Source: Burkholderiales bacterium PBB2 | Lineage (GTDB): Bacteria; Pseudomonadota; Gammaproteobacteria; Burkholderiales; Burkholderiaceae_C | Assembly (NCBI GenBank): GCA_002255955.1 | Contig: NKIM01000020.1 | Span: forward strand, 1 to 45,989 | Length of the DNA stretch: 45,989 bases | Reading direction: 5' to 3' | In this document: positions 25,166-33,414 of the stretch, in pieces | How the letters are laid out: the number at the start of each line of letters is the position of its first letter | Position numbering within the stretch: the stretch's first letter is position 1 | Translations under genes and position numbers: made by a program | Notes under the pieces: model-generated | Database searches by the model: none | Seen by the model: the letters and a program-made list of their open reading frames with translations, nothing else | Told to the model about the DNA's origin: nothing

Positions 25166-26860
25166 ATGGATATGGGACGCCCGACACAAGTCAAGCCGCT
25201 GCGCACAGGCAGCACTCGCCGCGATTTCTTCAAGCGCTCTGGCGCAGGCACGGTGGCCGTGGCCACCGCCACGCCCCTGCTGCTGCCGCTGGCGGCGCAG
25301 TCCGCGGCGCTCGCGCCCGTCTTCCAGCACGGCGTGGCCAGCGGCGACCCGCTGAGCGATCGCGTCATCCTCTGGACGCGCGTCACGCCGCCAAGCCTCA
25401 AGCCCGCCGTGCCGGTCAGCTATGTGGTGGCCACCGATGCGGCCCTCAGCAACGTGGTGCTGCGCGGCAGCAGCAAAACCAACCCGGGCCGTGACTACAC
25501 GGTCAAGGTAGACGCCATCGGCCTGCAGCCGGGCCGGACCTACTACTACCAGTTCAGCGCCGAGGGCGCCAGCAGCCCCATCGGCCGCACCAAGACCTTG
25601 CCGGTGGGCAGCACCAGCAGCCTGCGCATGGCCGTGGTCAGCTGCTCCAACCTGGCCTATGGCTACTTCAACGCCTACGCCCGCATCGCCCAGCGCGCCG
25701 ACCTGGACCTGGTCGTCCATCTGGGCGACTACATCTACGAATACGGCAGCGGCCAGTACGGCTCGGCGCGCCCCTCGGAACCCGCCACCGAGATCGTCTC
25801 GCTGAGCGACTACCGCCAACGCCATGCACAGTACAAGCGCGATGCCGACTCCCAGGCCATGCACCGCCAGCACCCGCTGATCGCCATCTGGGACGACCAC
25901 GAAACCGCCAACGACGCCTACAAGACCGGCGCCGAAAACCACCAGCCCGGCACTGAGGGCGATTGGGCCACGCGCCAGGCCGCCGCCCTGCAGGCTTACT
26001 ACGAGTGGATGCCGGTGCGCCCCGTCAACACCGCCAAGCTCAACGACAACCATCGCAACTTCGTCTACGGCGACCTGGTCGACCTGCTGATGCTGGAAGA
26101 GCGCCTGAGCAGCCGCTCGCAGCAGATCAAGGGCAGCATCGCCACGCCGCTGGGCCAGGGCTTCACACAAAGCGGCCCTTTTGCCGACCCCAGCCGCACC
26201 TTGCTCGGCAATGAGCAAGAAGCCTGGCTGGCCGGGCGCCTGCGCCAAGGCGGCACGCAGTGGAAGCTGCTGGGCCAGGGCGTGATGTTCGCCCAGCTCA
26301 AGGGCGTGGCAGCGGCCAACTCAGCCGGCGGCGGCGTCTTCCTCAACAGCGACCAGTGGGATGGCTACCAACCCGCTCGCAACCGCATCTACGACATCAT
26401 CAAGGGCGACGCCGCCAATGGCCGCGTCGACAACGTAGTGGTGCTGACCGGTGACATCCACAGCTCCTGGGCGGCCGACCTGACCCAAGACCCGAACAAC
26501 CCTAATGTCAGCACCGGCGGCTACAACCCAGCCACCGGCGAAGGCTCACAGGCGGTGGAGTTCGTCGGCACCTCGGTGACCTCGCCCGGCGTGGACAGCG
26601 ACACCAGCGGCAACACCGCGGCCTATCTGCGCTCGCTCAACCCGCACTTCAAGTACATCAATCTGCATCGCCGCGGCTACATGCTGCTGGACGTGAACCG
26701 CCAGCGCGCGGTGTGCGAGTGGTGGTATGTGGACACCGTGGCCAGCCCCAGCAATCTGGAGAGCTTTGGCGTCGCCTTTGAAGTGCAGGCCGGCAGCCAG
26801 CGCCTGAGCCCCTCGGCCCAGACCCCGTCGCGCGCCAACCCGCCGCTGCTGGCGCCCTGA
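25166..26860 (+). CDS. phoD: PhoD-family alkaline phosphatase, Tat-exported
   Basis: A secreted phosphomonoesterase/phosphodiesterase of the PhoD family, 564 residues. A strong twin-arginine signal, STRRDFFKRSGAGTVAVA (residues 16-33), precedes a hydrophobic stretch and A-x-A-like cleavage region near residue 48. The N-terminal domain (HGVASGDPLSDRVILWTRVTP) and the metallophosphatase core follow. Metal-binding motifs are LVVHLGDYIYEYG, IAIWDDHETANDAYK and VVLTGDIHSSWAADL. No Pho box was recognised in the 136-bp gap after cca. It is immediately followed by a PEP-CTERM gene. Confidence 0.94.
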   Translation: MDMGRPTQVKPLRTGSTRRDFFKRSGAGTVAVATATPLLLPLAAQSAALAPVFQHGVASGDPLSDRVILWTRVTPPSLKPAVPVSYVVATDAALSNVVLRGSSKTNPGRDYTVKVDAIGLQPGRTYYYQFSAEGASSPIGRTKTLPVGSTSSLRMAVVSCSNLAYGYFNAYARIAQRADLDLVVHLGDYIYEYGSGQYGSARPSEPATEIVSLSDYRQRHAQYKRDADSQAMHRQHPLIAIWDDHETANDAYKTGAENHQPGTEGDWATRQAAALQAYYEWMPVRPVNTAKLNDNHRNFVYGDLVDLLMLEERLSSRSQQIKGSIATPLGQGFTQSGPFADPSRTLLGNEQEAWLAGRLRQGGTQWKLLGQGVMFAQLKGVAAANSAGGGVFLNSDQWDGYQPARNRIYDIIKGDAANGRVDNVVVLTGDIHSSWAADLTQDPNNPNVSTGGYNPATGEGSQAVEFVGTSVTSPGVDSDTSGNTAAYLRSLNPHFKYINLHRRGYMLLDVNRQRAVCEWWYVDTVASPSNLESFGVAFEVQAGSQRLSPSAQTPSRANPPLLAP

Positions 26861-26913
26861 TGCGGGCCCTGGCTCGCGTCGCCCCACCTCATCACTCCAT
26901 CGAGATCACACCC

Positions 26914-27516
26914 ATGAACACCCCCTTCGCACTGCGCAGCCTGGCTGCCGCCACCCTGGGCTTTGCCGCCCTGGCGGCCCAAGCCGCCGATTTCAGCTTC
27001 AGCGGCCAGTTCACCCATAACACCGACGTCGTGCAGATCGACTTCAGCCTGAGCAGCGATCAGACCATCACCCTGTTCACCGACTCCTGGCAATCGGGCC
27101 TGAACTTCGACCCCACGCTGGGCCTGTACAACGCCCAGCACGCCTGGCTGCAAACCATTGACGACAACGACGGCAGCTTCGCCGGCCCGGGCTACTTCGA
27201 CGCCGGCGCCGTGCTGACCTCTTTCGCCGCGGGCCACTACCGCCTGACGCTGAGCCTGGCGGGCAACGACCCGATCGCGGGCGCCAACAGCATCGGCTTC
27301 ACCCTCGATGGCAGCACCCCGGTGGCCCTGACCGACTGGGTGCAACCCAGCTCCGACATCAATGCCGGCGACCAAAAGGGTGGCTATTGGTCCGTGCATC
27401 TGAACGGCGTGGACCATGCCGCCATCGCCGCTGTGCCCGAGCCGGGCAGTGTGGCCTTGATGTTGGCGGGGCTGGCCGGCTTGGCGCTGGGGCAGCGTCG
27501 CCGCAAGGGCGCTTGA
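26914..27516 (+). CDS. PEP-CTERM sorting-domain protein (DVUA0089-like)
   Basis: A 200-residue exported protein. The signal peptide is MNTPFALRSLAAATLGFAALAAQA (residues 1-24). The mature beta-rich part has ITLFTDSWQSGLNFDPTLGLYN and DNDGSFAGPGYFDAG, as in DVUA0089-type PEP-CTERM proteins. The C-terminal signal is VPEPGSVALMLAGLAGLAL followed by RRRKG, the PEP motif, transmembrane helix and basic tail recognised by exosortase. The ATG at 26914 is preferred over an in-frame ATG at 26860. No exosortase or exopolysaccharide genes are in the window, so the sorting machinery must be elsewhere. Confidence 0.9.
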   Translation: MNTPFALRSLAAATLGFAALAAQAADFSFSGQFTHNTDVVQIDFSLSSDQTITLFTDSWQSGLNFDPTLGLYNAQHAWLQTIDDNDGSFAGPGYFDAGAVLTSFAAGHYRLTLSLAGNDPIAGANSIGFTLDGSTPVALTDWVQPSSDINAGDQKGGYWSVHLNGVDHAAIAAVPEPGSVALMLAGLAGLALGQRRRKGA

Positions 27517-27543
27517 CCGCGCTTGGGTCCTAGACCGCCTGCC

Positions 27544-28656
27544 TCACAACATGTGGGAGCGGTCCCCTCGCGCAAAGCCCAGCGCCTCAAACGCCGAGCC
27601 CGCGGCCGCAAAGCCGATCACCTTGAACAGTTCGCCCATCTCATGCTCGGCCACCAGCTTGTGGGCCATGCTGCGCTCGGCCACGCTGGCGCCTTCGAGC
27701 AGTGCGGCCAGACCGCAGTTCCAAAGGAAATGGGCCTGGCTGGTGTAGCCCAGCACTTCGAGCCCGGCCTCCTGGCCGGCCAGGGCAATGCCGGTGAAGT
27801 TGATGTGGGCGGTGATGTCTTTCTCGCCCACCAGCACCAAAGGATCGGGGTCGCTGCGGTGCAGGTGGTGGCACATCAGAGTGCCGCCATGCCGCTGCGG
27901 GTGGTAGTACTCGCACTCGGGAAAACCGTAGTCGATCAGAAAAGCTGCACCGCGCCGCAGGCGCTGGGCCAGGGTGCGGACAAACGCCTCGGCCTGGGCA
28001 TGGGTCTCGGTGACCATGCCGGGCGGAAAGGCGCCCACCGGCGGCTCGCTCAGCGGCAGTTGCAGGCCCGGCTGCGCACGGTCGGCGTAGGCAAAGCCGC
28101 CCTCGGGCGTGCAGACCACGCCACGTTCGGCCCAGGCCTGGCCATCGAAGGCCAGGAGCTGCACCGGCATGGCGTCCAGCACCTCGTTGCCGACGACGAT
28201 GCCGTCGAACTGTTCGGGCAGCTGGTCCAGCCACTCGACCTGGTCGCCCCAGGCGGCCAGGCGCTGGGCCTGACGGGCGCGCAAGGTGCCGGAGAGATCG
28301 ACGATGCGATAACTGCGAATCTGCGTGCCCAGAGTACCCAGCAATTGCTCGGCCAGGGCGCCGGTGCCGGCACCGAACTCCCAGACCTCATCGCAGCCGC
28401 AGGCCTGCAAGGCCTGTCCGACCTGAGCCGCCAGCGAGCGGCCGAACAGCGGGCTCAGCTCGGGCGCGGTGACAAAGTCCGAGCCGCTCTGCGGCATCAG
28501 GCCGAACTTCTGGCTGTGGCCGCTGTAATAGCCCAGGCCCGGGGCATACAGGGCCAGGGCCATGAAACGGTCGAAGGGCAGCCAGCCACCGGCAGCGCGG
28601 ATCTCGGCGGCAATGCGCTCGCTCAGCGGGCTTGCTTGGTAAGAATCGTCAGTCAT
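27544..28656 (-). CDS. MidA/NDUFAF7-like SAM-dependent methyltransferase (DUF185)
   Basis: A 370-residue member of COG1565. Visible features are FMALALYAPGLGYYSG, GSDFVTAPELSPLFGRSLA, the SAM-binding EFGAGTGALAEQLL and GIVVGNEVLDAMPVQLL, and later FLIDYGFPECEYYHPQRHGGTLMCH. Eukaryotic NDUFAF7 methylates an arginine of a complex I subunit; bacterial targets are unproven. The start MTDDSYQ overlaps the upstream GGDEF/EAL stop by 4 bases (ATGA). It is the last gene of the tsaB operon and faces the PEP-CTERM gene with a 27-bp convergent gap and no obvious terminator. Confidence 0.92.
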   Translation of the reverse strand: MTDDSYQASPLSERIAAEIRAAGGWLPFDRFMALALYAPGLGYYSGHSQKFGLMPQSGSDFVTAPELSPLFGRSLAAQVGQALQACGCDEVWEFGAGTGALAEQLLGTLGTQIRSYRIVDLSGTLRARQAQRLAAWGDQVEWLDQLPEQFDGIVVGNEVLDAMPVQLLAFDGQAWAERGVVCTPEGGFAYADRAQPGLQLPLSEPPVGAFPPGMVTETHAQAEAFVRTLAQRLRRGAAFLIDYGFPECEYYHPQRHGGTLMCHHLHRSDPDPLVLVGEKDITAHINFTGIALAGQEAGLEVLGYTSQAHFLWNCGLAALLEGASVAERSMAHKLVAEHEMGELFKVIGFAAAGSAFEALGFARGDRSHML

Positions 28657-31097
28657 GGGACCGCGCTGCGGCGCTGCCGCAGCCATTGCTCAAAATCGGG
28701 GGCGGCCATGGGCGGGCCGATCAGCTCGCCCTGCAGCTCATCACAGCCCCAATCGGCCAGCAGGCGGCGCTGGGCGCTGTTGCGCACGCCCTCGGCGCTG
28801 ACATGCAGACCCAGGCCACGGGCCATCTGGATGATGGCGCGGGTGATGGCCGCGGCGCCGCCGTCCTCGGGTAGCTTGGCGACAAAGCTCTGATCGATCT
28901 TGAGCTTGTCCAGGGGCAGCCGGGTCAGGTGAGCGAGCGAGGTGTAGCCGGTGCCGAAGTCGTCGACCGACACGCCCAGGCCCAAGTCCCGCAGCGCCGT
29001 CAAGGTGGCCGGCGCGCTGGCAATCTCGTCCATCAGCATGCGCTCGGTCAGCTCCAGCTCCAGGCATTCGCCGGCAATGCCCACCTCGTCCAGCACCCGT
29101 GCCACCGCGGCACCAAAGCCATCGAGGCGGAACTGCATGCGCGAGAGGTTGACGGCAATCGGCACCGCCGCCACGCCGCGCGCGCGCCAGTCGCGTGCCT
29201 GCAGGGCCGCCGCGCGCAGCACCCATTCGCCGAGCTTGAGCATCAGGCGATGGCGCTCGGCCACATCGATGAAGGCATCGGGCCCGAGCAGGCCGCGCGT
29301 GGGGTGGCGCCAGCGCAGCAAGGCTTCGGCACCGATCAGCGCCCCACCCTGCTCGCCGCCCAGCGCCGCCACCTGGGGCTGGAAGAACAACTCGAACTCG
29401 CCGCGCTCCAGGGCTTGGGCCAGCTCGCTCTCCAGCACCAGGTCGGAGTAGGCATGGCGGGCCAGTTCCGCATCAAAGAATTGATAGTTGGCGCGGCCGC
29501 CGGCCTTGGCTTGGTACATGGCCATGTCGGCATGCTGGATCAGTTCCTCGGGCCGGCCACCGTGCTCGGGGAACATGGCCACGCCGATCGAGGGCGTGAC
29601 GCACAGGCGGCAGCCATCGGCCAGCACCGGCACCTCGACCACGGCCAGCAGCGCCATCAGCACCACCATCACATCCTCGCGGCTGGCGATGTCGCGCAGC
29701 AGGATGACGAACTCGTCGCCGCCGAAGCGCGCCACCAGATCGGTGGAGCGCAGGCAATCGGTGATGCGCTCGGACACCGTGGTCAGCACCTTGTCACCTT
29801 CCAGATGGCCGAGCGAATCGTTGACGCGCTTGAAGTTGTCCAGGTCGATGAAGAGCAAGGCCAGGCGGCGATCGCGGCTCTCGGCCAGCTGCAGGGCCGG
29901 GCCCAGCAGCTCCATGAAGGCCGCGCGGTTGAGCAGGCCGGTCAGGGCATCGTGGTGGGCCAGGTGCTGGATGCGGGCTTGGGCGGCCAGGCGGTCGCGA
30001 ATGTCGCGCACGATGGTCATGCGCAGCTGCTCGCCCTGCGCCTCCAGCGTGCGCACGATGAGCTCGACCGGGATGCGCGAGCCGTCGCGGTGCAGCAGGG
30101 CCGATTCGTAGCTGAGCTCGCGCCGCTCGGCCATCACGCGGGCCGCCTGCTCGCGCAAATCATCGGCGACGAAATCCAGGGCCGCACGGCCCACCATTTC
30201 GTCCAGGCGATAGCCCAGCAGGCGGCACAAAGGCGGGTTGGCATCGCTGATCTGGCCTTGGCGGTGGAACAGAATGCCCTCGACCGAGGCCTGCATGAAC
30301 TTTTGCAGCCGCGCCTCGGATTCACGCGCCGCAATCTCGGCCACGCGGTGGCGGGTGATGTCGTTGATCATCACAAAACAGGCCTGCGGCTCGCCGGCGC
30401 CCACCAGATGCGGGATCAGGCTGACCTCGACCCAGCGCCCATCCTCGCTGCGCGCCGGATCGGTGCCGGGCAGATAACGCTCATAGCTGACGGTCACCCG
30501 CTCGCGCAGCAGGCGGTCCACCTGGGGTTGAACCAGCAGCTGGGCATCGTGCCCGATGACCTCGGTAAAACTGCGACCCAGGATGCTCTGCTCATCCAGC
30601 CCGAAGGCCTGGGCGTACTGGCGGTTGGCGAGATGGCAGCGATAGGTCTGCGCGTCGTAAAAGGCCAGCAGCGCCGGCACATGATCGGCCAGCAAGCGCA
30701 TCTGGCTGGCTTGCAAGGCCAGGGCCTCGCTCTGCTCCCGTGCCAGCTGGGCCTGGCGGCGCTGGGCCGTGACATCACTCCACCAGCAGGCAAAGGCCTC
30801 GCGTGCGGGCAACCAACGCGCACGGCAGGCCAGGTCCGGGCCGGCATCGGCGCTGCTCAGCTGAAACTCGAAGTCAGCCCGGGCCGCCAGCAGCGCGCGC
30901 AAGCGAGCCTGGTCGGCGGCCGACACCGCCTCCAGCCAGAGCCCGGGCTCACGGCGCGCCCACGCCGGGTGCAGCTCGCGCCAGGCGCTGTTGGCCTGCA
31001 GCAGCGTGGCCTCGGGGCTCAAGAGACAAGCGGCGCAGGGCAACTCATCCCAGCCCAGCGGCTCCGGCTGAGAAGCTGGCAGGCTCATCAACGTCAT
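28653..31097 (-). CDS. PAS-GGDEF-EAL protein (c-di-GMP synthesis/hydrolysis)
   Basis: An 814-residue cytosolic signalling protein without transmembrane segments. Two or three PAS-like modules fill residues ~20-380 (LLADHVPALLAFYDAQTYRC; LQKFMQASVEGILFHRQGQ). The GGDEF domain (~385-550) has an intact active site in ARFGGDEFVILL. The EAL domain (~560-805) keeps GAEALLRW, AVNLSRMQF, ELTERML, VDDFGTGYTSL, KLKIDQSF and LQGELIG, but the usual AEGVE reads AEGVR, replacing the second Glu. Both activities could exist; the substitution may lower hydrolysis. It overlaps by ATGA with the genes on both sides, so it is embedded in the tsaB-rimI-UDG-like-midA operon. Confidence 0.95.
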   Translation of the reverse strand: MTLMSLPASQPEPLGWDELPCAACLLSPEATLLQANSAWRELHPAWARREPGLWLEAVSAADQARLRALLAARADFEFQLSSADAGPDLACRARWLPAREAFACWWSDVTAQRRQAQLAREQSEALALQASQMRLLADHVPALLAFYDAQTYRCHLANRQYAQAFGLDEQSILGRSFTEVIGHDAQLLVQPQVDRLLRERVTVSYERYLPGTDPARSEDGRWVEVSLIPHLVGAGEPQACFVMINDITRHRVAEIAARESEARLQKFMQASVEGILFHRQGQISDANPPLCRLLGYRLDEMVGRAALDFVADDLREQAARVMAERRELSYESALLHRDGSRIPVELIVRTLEAQGEQLRMTIVRDIRDRLAAQARIQHLAHHDALTGLLNRAAFMELLGPALQLAESRDRRLALLFIDLDNFKRVNDSLGHLEGDKVLTTVSERITDCLRSTDLVARFGGDEFVILLRDIASREDVMVVLMALLAVVEVPVLADGCRLCVTPSIGVAMFPEHGGRPEELIQHADMAMYQAKAGGRANYQFFDAELARHAYSDLVLESELAQALERGEFELFFQPQVAALGGEQGGALIGAEALLRWRHPTRGLLGPDAFIDVAERHRLMLKLGEWVLRAAALQARDWRARGVAAVPIAVNLSRMQFRLDGFGAAVARVLDEVGIAGECLELELTERMLMDEIASAPATLTALRDLGLGVSVDDFGTGYTSLAHLTRLPLDKLKIDQSFVAKLPEDGGAAAITRAIIQMARGLGLHVSAEGVRNSAQRRLLADWGCDELQGELIGPPMAAPDFEQWLRQRRSAVP

Positions 31098-32002
31098 GCC
31101 TGGCCCTTGGCAGACTCCAGCGCCAGGCACAGGTCGGCCCAGGCACCGGCCTTGTCGGCCGGGCTGCGCAGGAGGTAGTCCAGGCCATAGCTGACCAGCA
31201 CCGGGATGCCTTCAAAGTGATGAACCCGGCCGCGCAAGCGGCCCAAGGGCTCATCGCTGCCCAGCAAGGCCTGGGCCGACGCCCGGCCCAGAGCGACGAT
31301 GACGCGCGGCTGCAGCAGGGCCACCTGGCGCGCCAGCAAAGGCCGGCACTGCTGGATTTCGGCCGGGCCGGTCGGCACGCCCGGGGCGGGTCGGCATTTG
31401 ACGGGCAGGCTGATGTAGGCCTGGCGCTCGCGTGCGGCCGGCTCGGCCGCTGGTCGGCCCAGGGCGGGCGCCGGGTCCAGCTTGAGCGCGCGCAGCATAT
31501 TGGCCAGCAGGGCGCCGGCCTCGCCGCCGAAGGGCTGGGCTGGATCTTCGGCCTCGCCGGACGGGTCGGCCACGATCAGCCAATCGGCCGCCTCAGGCCC
31601 GGCACCGAAGACATGGGCGCGGCGGCCCTGGCAGAGCCGGCAGGCCTGGCATTCGGCCGCCTCATAGCGCAATTCGGGCCAGCCCAGGCCGGCCACCAGC
31701 TGCTCGCGCTGACCAGCAGGCAAGGCGGGGCGACTGGGCGCGGGTGCCGCCTGCGGAGCGCGTGGCAGCAGCTCGGCCACGGCGGCAAGCGCGGCGACCG
31801 GGGCCGGCGCGGGTGGGCGAGGCGCCGGCGCAGCAGCGGGCGGGCGAACAGCCGCAGGCGCGGCAACGGCCGGCGCCTCGCGCTCCGCCACGGCCACCGC
31901 GCTGTCCGCCGGGCCGGTCGAGGCTTCAGCCGTATCGGGGCGCGGCCAGACCCGCAGGCCCATGGCCGCCAGCATGGCGGTTTGGCGGGCGTCCCAGCTC
32001 AT
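31094..32002 (-). CDS. Family-4-like uracil-DNA glycosylase homologue with altered motifs
   Basis: A 302-residue protein with an Ala/Pro-rich, probably unstructured N-terminus (residues ~20-100) and a C-terminal UDG-superfamily domain. Iron-sulfur cysteines match family 4: C118-x2-C121, C203 and C219. Motif A, usually GEAPGxxEDxxGxPFVGxAG, reads DPSGEAEDPAQPFGGEAG. Motif B, usually HPAYLL, reads GLDYLL at 273-278, so the key His and Pro are absent with no sign of a frameshift. It may be an impaired or repurposed glycosylase. The start MSWDARQT overlaps rimI by 4 bases. Confidence 0.85.
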   Translation of the reverse strand: MSWDARQTAMLAAMGLRVWPRPDTAEASTGPADSAVAVAEREAPAVAAPAAVRPPAAAPAPRPPAPAPVAALAAVAELLPRAPQAAPAPSRPALPAGQREQLVAGLGWPELRYEAAECQACRLCQGRRAHVFGAGPEAADWLIVADPSGEAEDPAQPFGGEAGALLANMLRALKLDPAPALGRPAAEPAARERQAYISLPVKCRPAPGVPTGPAEIQQCRPLLARQVALLQPRVIVALGRASAQALLGSDEPLGRLRGRVHHFEGIPVLVSYGLDYLLRSPADKAGAWADLCLALESAKGQA

Positions 32003-32508
32003 GGCCGTGCCTCGCCGTCTTCCATGACGTCCAGGCTCATCAGCACCGCATCTTCGCGCGGACCTTGCAGCACCGGGTAGTAAGCCGGGCGCAAGCCCAC
32101 TTCGCGGAAGCCATAGCGCAGATAGACCTCGCGGGCGCGCTGGTTGCTCACCCGCACCTCCAGCCAGAGCTGCGGGCATTTGCGATCACGGCAGAGCTGG
32201 GCCAGGGTCGCCAGCATGCGCCGCGCCAGGCCGCGGCCCTGGCAGGCCGGGTCGACCGCGATATTGAGCAAATGGACCTCGCCAAAGCCCTGCATGGCCA
32301 GGCAGTAGCCGAGCAGGCGGCCATCCTCGGTCTGCAACACATAGGCGCTGTAGCCGGCCGCCAAAGAATCGATGAAATTGCCCTCGGTCCAGGGCAAGGG
32401 GTAGGCGGCGCGCTCGATCTCCAGCACGGCCGGCACATCGCTGCCACGCATGGCGCGCAGGCGCGGCTCGGCGGCCAACACATCGTCTTCGCGCGGGCAG
32501 GCGCTCAT
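31999..32508 (-). CDS. rimI: Ribosomal-protein-alanine N-acetyltransferase RimI
   Basis: A GNAT-fold acetyltransferase of 169 residues that in E. coli acetylates the N-terminus of ribosomal protein S18. Features are AMRGSDVPAVLEIERAAYPLPWTEGNF at the N-terminus, the acetyl-CoA loop VDPACQGRGLARRML (residues 86-100), and EVRVSNQRAREVYLRYGF near 117-134, followed by RPAYYPVLQGPREDAVLMSLDV. The ATG overlaps the tsaB stop by 4 bases. tsaB-rimI adjacency is a widespread arrangement and supports the assignment. Confidence 0.95.
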   Translation of the reverse strand: MSACPREDDVLAAEPRLRAMRGSDVPAVLEIERAAYPLPWTEGNFIDSLAAGYSAYVLQTEDGRLLGYCLAMQGFGEVHLLNIAVDPACQGRGLARRMLATLAQLCRDRKCPQLWLEVRVSNQRAREVYLRYGFREVGLRPAYYPVLQGPREDAVLMSLDVMEDGEARP

Positions 32509-33293
32509 GAGGCGCTCCCGGTCTGAAGTTCGCTCTGCCGTTCGACCTGAAGTTCGGCCGGCTTCTCGGCCGCCAGGCGAATCGCCAAGCGCTCCTCGGT
32601 CGTCTGCGCCACCTTGTCGCGCACATAGAGCGGCATGGCTTCGGCGGCATCGAGCAGCTCTCCCCGCGCATGGGCCTGGCGCGCCAACTCGGCCAAGGCC
32701 GCGGCGCGTGACTGGCAGCGCGGCCACTGACGCACGCCTTCCAAGGCCTGGCCTTGCAGCTCGGGAAACACAGACAGGGCCGAGCCCGCCACGGCCACGG
32801 CCGCGGGCCGCAGCTCCCAGCGCTGCAGCAAGGCGCCAGGCGTGTAGAGGGCCGGCGCCTCTTCCTGATGCCAACGCACACCATCCCAGCGGAAGGCCGC
32901 GGCGTAAATCTCGTTCATGCGCGCATCCATGGCCACCCAGATCGTGCCTTCCAGCGCCCGGCCCTCGGCCTCGGCTTGCTGGCGCGCGTCCTCGGCCACC
33001 AGCTGCAGGCTGCACAGCGACAGCACCGGTTTGTTCAGCGCAAACGCCAGGCCCTGCACCACCGCACAGGCGGCGCGCAAACCGGTGAAGGCACCAGGGC
33101 CGCGGCCGAAGGCGATGGCATCCAGGTCGGCCATGGCCAGGCCCGCTTGCGCCAGCAAAGCCTGGGTTTCCGGCACCAGCCGGGCCGAGGCCTGCGGGCC
33201 GCCTTCGGCCTCGAACAGCCAGCGTCCTGCCGGGCTGCTGAGGGCCAGGGCCATGGTTTCGGTGGAACTGTCGAGGGCCAAAAACACGGTCAT
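32505..33293 (-). CDS. tsaB: tRNA t6A37 threonylcarbamoyltransferase subunit TsaB
   Basis: A non-catalytic partner of TsaD in the TsaBDE complex, which transfers threonylcarbamoyl to A37 of ANN-decoding tRNAs. It has 262 residues, an ASKHA-fold protein. The start MTVFLALDSSTETMALAL is the family N-terminus, chosen over an upstream in-frame ATG. Other features are DAIAFGRGPGAFTGLRAACAVVQGLAFAL (residues ~70-98) and ARMNEIYAAAF. It is the first gene of the five-gene overlapping operon. sua5, for the preceding pathway step, lies about 2.2 kb away in a separate unit. Confidence 0.94.
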   Translation of the reverse strand: MTVFLALDSSTETMALALSSPAGRWLFEAEGGPQASARLVPETQALLAQAGLAMADLDAIAFGRGPGAFTGLRAACAVVQGLAFALNKPVLSLCSLQLVAEDARQQAEAEGRALEGTIWVAMDARMNEIYAAAFRWDGVRWHQEEAPALYTPGALLQRWELRPAAVAVAGSALSVFPELQGQALEGVRQWPRCQSRAAALAELARQAHARGELLDAAEAMPLYVRDKVAQTTEERLAIRLAAEKPAELQVERQSELQTGSAS

Positions 33294-33345
33294 GGCAGAA
33301 GTGTAGCCGCGGGGCTTGGCGGCCCTGGGCAAGTGGAGGACTCAG

Positions 33346-33381
33346 AAAAAGCAAACGCCGGGGCGCTTGCGCGACCCGGCG
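33346..33381 (-). terminator. Terminator-like hairpin after the SGNH lipoprotein gene
   Basis: On the minus strand, CGCCGGG pairs with CCCGGCG (33375-33381 with 33356-33362), followed after GTTTGC by T5 (33350-33346). The T-run is offset a few bases from the stem. Confidence 0.6.
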
Positions 33382-33414
33382 GCGGCAGAAGTCGGCGCCA
33401 AGCGCGCCGTGGCT

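Noticed and set aside
28929-31178. Long open frame (749 codons) antisense to the GGDEF/EAL gene
   Set aside because: A composition-driven shadow; the minus-strand gene has complete PAS, GGDEF and EAL motifs.
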